DNA of 7,726 nt from Hyphomicrobiales bacterium (GTDB lineage: Bacteria; Pseudomonadota; Alphaproteobacteria; Rhizobiales; Beijerinckiaceae): the NCBI GenBank assembly GCA_028290085.1, contig JAQGKN010000472.1:1-7726 (forward strand), given 5' to 3'. This document shows positions 1 to 5,580 of this stretch, one piece after another. Each line of letters starts with the position of its first letter. Position 1 is the first letter of the stretch. A program made the translations under genes and the position numbers. The notes under the pieces were generated by a model that did no database searches, was not told where the DNA came from, and worked only from the letters and a program-made list of their open reading frames with translations.

Positions 1-1147
1 CGCAGGACACCTCACTTTGACCTCCGCCGCAACGCCCGCGTCGCAGAACGGCGCGCAAACCGGTCGCTCGCAGAGCTTCGCGAATTTCGGGCAATCTGGA
101 TCCCAGACATCCTCGCCCTTCGGCGCCCTTCAGGGCCATGCCGGCTCGGCCAATCAGAGCGACGCGGCATTGGCGAGCGACCCGAACTCCACATCCTCGA
201 CGCCCGCTTCGTCCAGCGGCTCGGGGGCAACCGAGGGCCGCGTGCGCATCACGGCAGACACCGCGACCAATTCGCTGCTGATCTTCGCAGACCGCGAAAC
301 ATACCAGATGATCGAAAGCGCATTGCGGCAACTCGACCGCCCAGCGGTGCAGGTTTCGATCGAGGCGACAATCGCCGAAGTCAGCCTCCAGAACGGGCTC
401 GAATATGGCGTTCAGTATTTCCTCGAGAACAACCGCGGCAATGTATCGGCAAATCTCACGTCACAGGTGACGACAGCCGTTCTGGCGCGTGCCCTGCCGG
501 GAGCGAACCTCGTTCTCGGTTCCAATTCGTCTCCGCGCGTCGTGCTCAGCGCGCTTAGCACACGCACCAACGTCAAGGTGCTCTCGAACCCGTCCATCGT
601 CGTGCTGGACAACAAGGTTGGGATGATTCAGGTCGGCGATCAGGTTCCCGTCGCCACCACTCAGGCCACCCTCGTGGGCACGACCAGTACGGGTATCAAC
701 GGGTCCGCGATCCCTGTCGCCAACAACATCGACTATCGCAACACCGGCATCATCCTGCGCGTGCTTCCGCGGGTGACCGCGATGGGCAACGTCACCCTGG
801 AGATCGAGCAGGAAATCAGCAACGTGGTGAGTGGCGTCGGCCAGGACTCCCTGACGCCAACAATTTCTCAGCGGCAGATTCGAAGCTCTGTCAGCGTGAC
901 CTCCGGCCAGACGGTCGTCCTCGGAGGCTTGATCAGCAGCGCGCAAACCGGCGGCAAGAGCGGTATTCCGATCCTGTCGAGTCTCTCGTTCATCGGCGAT
1001 CTCTTCGCGCAGAACAAGACAGCGTTGAACCGGACCGAGCTCGTCATCTTCATCCGGCCGCAGATCATCGCTGACGCACTCGACGCTCAGGCGGTGGCGG
1101 AGCAGATGCGCTCCAAGATGCTGTACGGGAAACCGTTCCGGCAGTGA
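1..1147 (+). CDS. gspD: Type II secretion system secretin GspD, C-terminal part (5'-truncated by window)
   Basis: This is the outer-membrane secretin that forms the multimeric exit channel of the type II secretion system. The frame is open from base 2 to the TGA at 1145-1147. The TTG at 17 is only the first start-like codon in an interior segment, so the true start lies upstream. Counting from that TTG, residues 1-74 are a Ser/Gly/Ala/Gln-rich linker. Residues 75-136 are an N3-type periplasmic domain (RVRITADTATNSLLIF, LDRPAVQVSIEATIAEV). Residues 170-350 are the secretin beta-barrel domain, with NPSIVVLDN, the VGDQVPV segment, VVLGGLI, the IPILSSLSFIGDLF region and the terminal RTELVIFIRPQII. 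Only about 25 residues follow the barrel, so there is no long pilotin-binding S-domain. Other gsp genes, if linked, must lie upstream. The family assignment is secure. The number of N-domains and the signal peptide cannot be seen. Confidence 0.95.
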   Translation, partial: AGHLTLTSAATPASQNGAQTGRSQSFANFGQSGSQTSSPFGALQGHAGSANQSDAALASDPNSTSSTPASSSGSGATEGRVRITADTATNSLLIFADRETYQMIESALRQLDRPAVQVSIEATIAEVSLQNGLEYGVQYFLENNRGNVSANLTSQVTTAVLARALPGANLVLGSNSSPRVVLSALSTRTNVKVLSNPSIVVLDNKVGMIQVGDQVPVATTQATLVGTTSTGINGSAIPVANNIDYRNTGIILRVLPRVTAMGNVTLEIEQEISNVVSGVGQDSLTPTISQRQIRSSVSVTSGQTVVLGGLISSAQTGGKSGIPILSSLSFIGDLFAQNKTALNRTELVIFIRPQIIADALDAQAVAEQMRSKMLYGKPFRQ

Positions 1148-1189
1148 TCCGGAGCCTCGCATGACGCGACTATGACAACATGGCCGTTC

Positions 1190-1197
1190 GGGGAGAA
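1190..1197 (+). promoter_or_regulatory. Ribosome binding site of the 1205 gene
   Basis: GGGGAGAA lies 7 bases before the ATG at 1205. It selects that start over other nearby start-like codons. The gap after gspD is only 57 bases and shows no terminator-like hairpin, so read-through from gspD is likely. Confidence 0.6.
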
Positions 1198-1204
1198 TTG
1201 AAAT

Positions 1205-1771
1205 ATGCGCTTGAACGCGTACGCTTTGGGATCAACATTGATAGCATCCTGCCTTGCAGGTACTTGCGCTGGGGCCGCCGAGCCGCGCGAAGGCGTGACT
1301 CCGCGGCCGCGTCCGGGCCCCCAAGCAGTAATCATGGGAGAGGACGAAACAGCTGGCTACGTCATCGCAAAAATCCTAGAAAACTTCAAATCTCACGGAT
1401 ACGACAAGCTCGGCGAGTGGACCATGTACAATCCGGTCGTCGTGTACCAGCGGCCGTTCCTCGACATCTCCGTCGTCAAGCTCCTGCGTGTCGTAGGCGA
1501 TCCCGACCAGGAATATCGCATCTTCTTCCGCATCGATCTCAATCGAGTGAAGGCCGCCGAAATATCCCGCGGTGTGTTTCATGTTACCTGCATCTCGCGG
1601 TGTATCGATGTGTGGTCCAACGGACAATTCGCAGCGCATGATTACTTCTGGATCAACGCCGTAACGATCCCGAACAATATCGACGCCACTCGCGTGAATC
1701 GCGCATTCCGTCGCCTGCTGCAATTCTACCCGATTCGCTATGAACCTTTCGACGTTACAGGCGCGAGATGA
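1205..1771 (+). CDS. Small exported protein of unknown function, probable lipoprotein
   Basis: I do not recognise the family of this 188-residue protein. The N-terminus is an export signal: Arg2, a hydrophobic stretch to about residue 18, then a polar Pro/Arg-rich segment (27-39). Residues 13-16 read I-A-S-C, which fits a lipobox with Cys16 as the lipidated residue. Signal peptidase I cleavage after A-G-A at 22-24 is a competing reading. The mature part (about 45-183) looks like one mixed alpha/beta domain with a Cys129-x3-Cys133 pair (HVTCISRCIDVW) and a basic C-terminal helix (RVNRAFRRLLQFYPIRYEPFD). The gene follows gspD and overlaps the next gene by ATGA, so all three are probably co-expressed. 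A role as accessory, pilotin-like or substrate protein of the secretin is only inference. No pilotin motif was recognised. Stretches of the gene are visibly more AT-rich than its neighbours. Confidence 0.85.
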   Translation: MRLNAYALGSTLIASCLAGTCAGAAEPREGVTPRPRPGPQAVIMGEDETAGYVIAKILENFKSHGYDKLGEWTMYNPVVVYQRPFLDISVVKLLRVVGDPDQEYRIFFRIDLNRVKAAEISRGVFHVTCISRCIDVWSNGQFAAHDYFWINAVTIPNNIDATRVNRAFRRLLQFYPIRYEPFDVTGAR

Positions 1772-4374
1772 CGATGCGAGCAGATGCCAGAGTAAATCAC
1801 GGCAATGAACTCGGCCGCGGGCGTAGGGCATGGTCGATTGCACCAGTGGTGCTGATGTCCGGCTTTGCTGGGCTCGGATATGAGATAGTCTGGACGCGCG
1901 CGCTGAGCTCCGTTCTCGGCACAGAGATGATGGCGGCGCTCGGCGTGCTTGCCGGCTTCTTCTGCGGTCTCGCCCTCGGCGCGTTCCTGCTGGACGGGCC
2001 AATCCGCCGGGCCCGATCGCCGCACAAGGCCTATGCGATTCTCGAGCTGATCATTGCAACCTGGGGCGTCGTGAGCATCTGGCTGCTGCCTCGCGCGGGT
2101 CTTGCGGTCTCGCCGCTCCTGGGGACGGACCCGTCGCCTCTTGCATTGTGGGGCGCATGCTTCCTCCTGCCGGCCGTCATCCTGCTTCCGGCGACGGCTG
2201 CCATGGGGGGGACGCTGACGGCGCTCGAGCGAATGATCGGGAATTCCGCGAGCGGGCCTGCGGCCTCCGGCGTCTACGGCATTAATACGGCCGGCGCGGT
2301 GCTGGGCACGCTCTTTGCGACGTTTCTCCTTCTTCCAGCCTTCGGCCTGTCGGCCACATTGCTTTGTCTCGTTGCCGTCAACATCGGTTGCGCGCTGAGC
2401 GCGCTGGCCATCCGGCTCCCGGTCAGCGGAGCGAAAGAGGCGCGCGCGCAGCGTGCCGCTAGCGGCTCCACTAACACGCGCCTTCGGATCACGCTCTTCT
2501 GCACGGGCTTGCTGGGGATCGCGTTCGAAGTCCTAATCATCCGGCTGGCTTCGCAAGTGATGCAGGACACTGTCTACACGTTCGCCGGCCTGCTCGTCGC
2601 CTATCTGCTCGGGGCTGCGGGTGGCAGTCTCGCGTGGCAACGTCTTGGCGACAGTGCAGCCAAGACAAGCATAGGGCCGCTATTGTGCGCCGCGGCTACG
2701 ACGTGCCTGCTGACAGCCTTCATCGCGCCCCATGCCGCCCATATCGCACGCGCTTCGTCTGACCTCGGCATCACCGGCGAGATAGCTCTCGCGCTCGCGC
2801 TCTTTCTCCTTCCGTCGGCCGCCATGGGCGCGCTCTTTGGATTCCTCGCGCAGCAGGTCCGCAACGAATCCGGCTCCATCGGGTCAGCGGTTGCGATCAA
2901 CGGCATCGGTGCGGCGTTTGCCCCCCTGCTGACGACCCAAGTTCTGATCCCGGTCCTTGGTGTCTGGCTGGCCCTCGTACCCGTCGCGCTTGGATATCTA
3001 CTCCTTATGCCGACGCGGCGGTCGTCGCTTTCCTGGAGCGTGGCGCCTCTCATCGCAGGTCTCTTTCTGCTGATGAATCCTGCCCCACCTCTCAGCCTGG
3101 TGCCGGCAGGCGGGCAGCTCCTCGCCCTGCGGGAAGGATCGATGGTGACGGCGAGCGTTGTAGATGATCCGGAAGGAGTCCGTTATCTGGAAGTGAATGG
3201 CCGATTTCGCATGGGCGGCACGAGTTCAGTGCGATCGGATTTCCGCCAGGGCGTACTGCCGTTGCTCCTGCATCCTGCGCCACAGCGTGCATTGTTTCTT
3301 GGACTTGGAACGGGGGCGACTCTCGTCGGCGGATCGCGAATGCCAGGCGTGACCGCAAAAGGTGTGGAACTGTCGCAAGAGGTCGTGGATCTCATGCCAT
3401 GGTTCATCGACAGAGCGGATGCATCGCGGCTCGCGCCGATCACCGTCGCAGATGCGCGTCGTTATGTTCTGGCGGACCAGGAAAAACACGACGTGATCGT
3501 CGCCGATCTCTTTCATCCCGCACTCGACGGAAGCGGCGCGCTCTACACGGTCGAGCATTTTGCGGCCGTGCGCGAGCGGCTTTCGGCTGGCGGAGTCTTC
3601 TGCCAATGGCTCCCGCTCTACCAGCTCGATCTCCCGTCCCTGAGCGCGATCATCAGGAGCTTCCTGAAGGTTTATCCGGGCGGCTCGGCATGGCTCAATC
3701 ATTTCAGCGTCGGCACGCCGATGCTTGCTTTGATCGGGCCACGTGACGATCGGCTCGATCTGAGCGGCCTTGAACGCGCACTCTCGGATCCCGGCAAACA
3801 GCACATCGTATCGTCGCTCGGCTTTCACACACCGATCGACGTCCTCGGGCAATATGTCGGTGGCCCCCAAGCCCTGAATGCATTCGCTGGCGCCGGGCCA
3901 CTGAACACGGACGATCATCCGTTCGTGATTTTCGATGCGATGCGGAACGTCGAGGCCTTGAACGCGCCGCCATGGAGCCTGCTCATGGCGGTTATCCGCA
4001 AGATGAAGCCGAACGCGGCGGAACTGCCGCCGCTAGTGGGTTATGACGCATCAAGGCTTGCGGCCTATTGGGCGGCGCGCGACCGATTTCTGGAAACTGG
4101 CGCGGCGCTACAAGGACAGCCTCGCGGGCGAGCTCTCATCGCAGCGGCCGCTCCAGGCCTTTTCGACTCTATTCGCATCAGCGACGAATTCGATCCCGCT
4201 TACGATCCGCTGATCGCCATGGCGAGCGCTCTGATGCAAGACGACCGCCAAGCCGGCGTTCGGCTCCTCGAGAAAATTGTTTCAGCAGCGCCTTCGCGGC
4301 CCGAGGCGCGCGCCTTGTTGGCGCGCGAACGCCTCAAGCCTGGGGGCCCCGATGAACCCGGCGTCAGCCGCTGA
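1768..4374 (+). CDS. Polytopic membrane protein fused to a spermidine-synthase-like (SpeE-fold) domain
   Basis: This 868-residue protein belongs to the fused MFS-like/spermidine synthase type. Residues 21-440 hold about a dozen hydrophobic segments in two related halves. G-x2-G-x3-E-x4-R occurs at 32-44 and again at 247-259, and the later AAMG, GIN/AIN and LLP/LIP-x2-G landmarks recur about 205-207 residues on. Residues 455-730 form a Rossmann methyltransferase/SpeE-like domain: beta strand plus LGLGTG (511-516), acidic E534 after the second strand, D562-A-R, D575-VIVAD580-LFHP, then GALYTVEHF. The late motif NTDDHPFVIFD (713-723) is typical of this fused family. Classical SpeE has G-G-G-D-G and D-[ST]-[ST]-D-P, whereas here these read LGLGTG and DLFHP, so aminopropyl transfer to putrescine is doubtful. 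Residues 811-857 are a short TPR-like helical tail. The start is fixed by the ATGA overlap with the preceding gene. An ATG two codons on is an alternative. Substrate unknown. Confidence 0.9.
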   Translation: MTMRADARVNHGNELGRGRRAWSIAPVVLMSGFAGLGYEIVWTRALSSVLGTEMMAALGVLAGFFCGLALGAFLLDGPIRRARSPHKAYAILELIIATWGVVSIWLLPRAGLAVSPLLGTDPSPLALWGACFLLPAVILLPATAAMGGTLTALERMIGNSASGPAASGVYGINTAGAVLGTLFATFLLLPAFGLSATLLCLVAVNIGCALSALAIRLPVSGAKEARAQRAASGSTNTRLRITLFCTGLLGIAFEVLIIRLASQVMQDTVYTFAGLLVAYLLGAAGGSLAWQRLGDSAAKTSIGPLLCAAATTCLLTAFIAPHAAHIARASSDLGITGEIALALALFLLPSAAMGALFGFLAQQVRNESGSIGSAVAINGIGAAFAPLLTTQVLIPVLGVWLALVPVALGYLLLMPTRRSSLSWSVAPLIAGLFLLMNPAPPLSLVPAGGQLLALREGSMVTASVVDDPEGVRYLEVNGRFRMGGTSSVRSDFRQGVLPLLLHPAPQRALFLGLGTGATLVGGSRMPGVTAKGVELSQEVVDLMPWFIDRADASRLAPITVADARRYVLADQEKHDVIVADLFHPALDGSGALYTVEHFAAVRERLSAGGVFCQWLPLYQLDLPSLSAIIRSFLKVYPGGSAWLNHFSVGTPMLALIGPRDDRLDLSGLERALSDPGKQHIVSSLGFHTPIDVLGQYVGGPQALNAFAGAGPLNTDDHPFVIFDAMRNVEALNAPPWSLLMAVIRKMKPNAAELPPLVGYDASRLAAYWAARDRFLETGAALQGQPRGRALIAAAAPGLFDSIRISDEFDPAYDPLIAMASALMQDDRQAGVRLLEKIVSAAPSRPEARALLARERLKPGGPDEPGVSR

Positions 4375-4987
4375 AGTTAATCCTGTAACCCCAACAATCA
4401 ATGCTGTCGGGAATCGCGTTGAAGGCGATCGTGATCCGTTGCTCGCCCTGGTTCATGGGAACCTCGTGGTAGAGGTAGCTCGGGAAAAGCACGAGATCGC
4501 CGGGCTCCGCCTCGGGCAGCACGTATTTCCCAGCGTTATACGGCCCCATCGCGGCAGTTCGCGTATGATGGCGGAACGAGAAATCATATCCGCCCGGAGG
4601 ACGAACGAAGACTGTCTTGCAGGCGGAATGTGATGGGGTCAGATAGAGAATGCCTGAGGCGAAACTGTTCGCATGCGAATGCAGTGCCTGGCTGCCGCCC
4701 TTCTCCAGCACATTCGTCCATATTTCCTTGACTGACCAGCGGCGTTCCTCACCGAAGAGGAGCATGCCGAAGTCCTTCAATTTTGGCGCAACGACACGGC
4801 TGATTTCCTGGAACAGCGGATCATCCTTCGGATCCGCGATGTCCGTATGGAATAGCGCGCTGGACCGCAGGTTCGTCTCCATTCGCGCCGTGCGAATGTA
4901 ATCCACCGCCGCTTCGATCTGAGCGGCATTGAGCAGGCCGGGCGAGCGAAGAAGCGGGATGGCAAACAAGGGTTCGATCTGATCCAT
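4364..4987 (-). CDS. Fe(II)/2-oxoglutarate-dependent oxygenase, TIGR02466/2OG-FeII_Oxy_5 type
   Basis: This 207-residue cytosolic protein has no signal peptide. It is a double-stranded beta-helix oxygenase that would couple 2-oxoglutarate decarboxylation to oxidation of an unknown substrate. Landmarks, numbered from the chosen start: W90 and N92 before the core; H103-S-H105 followed by SFASGILYL; FVRPPGG near 127-133; PGDLVLFPSYLYHEVP with H174; and R184-ITIAFN. H103 (with H105) and H174 are the likely iron ligands, and R184 the likely 2-oxoglutarate anchor. This is family knowledge, not proven here. I chose the ATG at 4987 because AGGAG stands 10 bases before it. An in-frame ATG at 5008 would add MFRRSFR but has a poorly spaced site. 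The gene converges with the membrane-protein gene and overlaps its 3' end by 11 bases (4364-4374). The family is found in many bacteria without a fixed pathway, so the substrate stays open. Confidence 0.88.
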   Translation of the reverse strand: MDQIEPLFAIPLLRSPGLLNAAQIEAAVDYIRTARMETNLRSSALFHTDIADPKDDPLFQEISRVVAPKLKDFGMLLFGEERRWSVKEIWTNVLEKGGSQALHSHANSFASGILYLTPSHSACKTVFVRPPGGYDFSFRHHTRTAAMGPYNAGKYVLPEAEPGDLVLFPSYLYHEVPMNQGEQRITIAFNAIPDSIDCWGYRINFSG

Positions 4988-4997
4988 TCGAAAACTT

Positions 4998-5002
4998 CTC
5001 CT
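4998..5002 (-). promoter_or_regulatory. Ribosome binding site deciding the oxygenase start
   Basis: On the minus strand AGGAG is followed by 10 bases and then the ATG at 4987. The upstream ATG at 5008 would place this sequence inside the coding region. Its own upstream GAGG is only 4 bases away, so the downstream start is preferred. Confidence 0.6.
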
Positions 5003-5020
5003 GAACATGGCGCCTCATCT

Positions 5021-5042
5021 CATGCGACGTCGAGTTCGCATG
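5021..5042. other. Short inverted repeat between two minus-strand genes
   Basis: CATGCGA (5021-5027) and TCGCATG (5036-5042) form a 7-base stem with an 8-base loop. It lies in the 87-base gap upstream of the oxygenase gene, with no T-run on either side. It could be a weak leader hairpin or an operator, and intrinsic termination is not supported. The rest of the gap (4988-5074) holds only the ribosome binding site. Confidence 0.3.
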
Positions 5043-5074
5043 CAGGAGGCTTTGAGCTTTGATCGTGAGAGCCC

Positions 5075-5461
5075 TTACTGATCGGGTCCCAGTATGTCGA
5101 GTTTTTCGCCCGGTTGCAGCTGGTGTCGATGTTCCACAACTTCGAGAGCGGCCTGTTGCGCCCATCCGAGACAGTCATCGAACTCGCCGTTTCCTGCCTC
5201 CGTCATCGCCTGTTGCAGATTACGTTCCGCGAAATAACGCGAGATATCGTCGTGCGGCAGTGTTACGGCCAGCGCTTTTGCACGCTCCGCGGCGATGACG
5301 CACATCTCGTAAGTCGGTTCGTCATCGCTGCTGTCCGCGAGCCCTGGCTGATCCTGAGCGACCATCGATGGCATCGGCGGCTCGTGGTCGGACACGCTTG
5401 TCGGTGCAGGAACCAAAGCCGCCATCAGAAGAGATCCAAGAACATATGGTTTGTACGACAC
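5075..5461 (-). CDS. Small exported helical protein of unknown function
   Basis: This is a 128-residue protein. Residues 1-20 have one Lys and a hydrophobic core (VLGSLLMAALV), giving a probable Sec signal, although the cleavage site is not clear. Residues 25-50 are acidic and Pro-rich and probably disordered. Residues 52-66 and 75-112 are predicted helical by pattern: YFAERNLQQAMTEAG, then EFDDCLGWAQQAALEVVEHR, ending in a LQPGEKLDIL tail. Cys54 and Cys97 are the only cysteines and could form a disulphide in the periplasm. I know no named family, though the helical hairpin with a PGE-x-L ending resembles small uncharacterised alphaproteobacterial proteins. The start is GTG at 5461: the next in-frame ATG (residue 13) would destroy the signal. 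A weak AGAG lies 8 bases upstream. Hairpins separate it from the PHP gene, so it probably has its own promoter. Confidence 0.72.
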   Translation of the reverse strand: MSYKPYVLGSLLMAALVPAPTSVSDHEPPMPSMVAQDQPGLADSSDDEPTYEMCVIAAERAKALAVTLPHDDISRYFAERNLQQAMTEAGNGEFDDCLGWAQQAALEVVEHRHQLQPGEKLDILGPDQ

Positions 5462-5485
5462 GTGTACGACTCTATTAAGACGAAA

Positions 5486-5514
5486 TCAGTGGTGCAGCAG
5501 AGCTGCACCACTGA
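5486..5514 (-). terminator. Strong hairpin, candidate terminator
   Basis: TCAGTGGTGCAGC (5486-5498) and its exact complement (5502-5514) form a perfect 13-base stem closed by a 3-base AGA loop. On the minus strand it is followed by TTTCGTCTT, a poor but T-enriched tail. It sits 66 bases past the stop of the PHP gene and 25 bases before the next gene's start. It may therefore terminate PHP transcription or act as a leader structure of the 5075-5461 gene. Confidence 0.5.
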
Positions 5515-5538
5515 CCGCAATGGCTGTGACCATCCATA

Positions 5539-5566
5539 TCGGGAGCGCGTTACGAAGCGCTCCCGA
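5539..5566 (-). terminator. GC-rich hairpin just after the PHP gene
   Basis: TCGGGAGCGC (5539-5548) and GCGCTCCCGA (5557-5566) form a perfect 10-base stem with an 8-base loop, starting 15 bases past the stop codon at 5581. No clear T-run follows on either strand. It is a plausible transcript 3'-end stabiliser or factor-assisted terminator for the PHP gene. Confidence 0.5.
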
Positions 5567-5580
5567 CCTGTTAACGACCC

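Noticed and set aside
461..1162. Long antisense open frame across gspD (minus strand, 233 codons)
   Set aside because: The plus frame is a clear secretin. The antisense product is His/Asp/Arg-rich with no domain, as expected from the complement of GC-rich codons.
1148..1204. Promoter or terminator between gspD and the next gene
   Set aside because: No hairpin or convincing -35/-10 pair is visible in the 57 bases, only a ribosome binding site.
3226..3918. Long antisense open frame inside the membrane-enzyme gene (minus strand, 230 codons)
   Set aside because: It is fully contained in a well-supported gene and shows no family motif or ribosome binding site.
4343..4350. GGGGCCCC palindrome near the end of the membrane-enzyme gene as a terminator
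   Set aside because: It has no loop and no T-run, and it lies within coding sequence.
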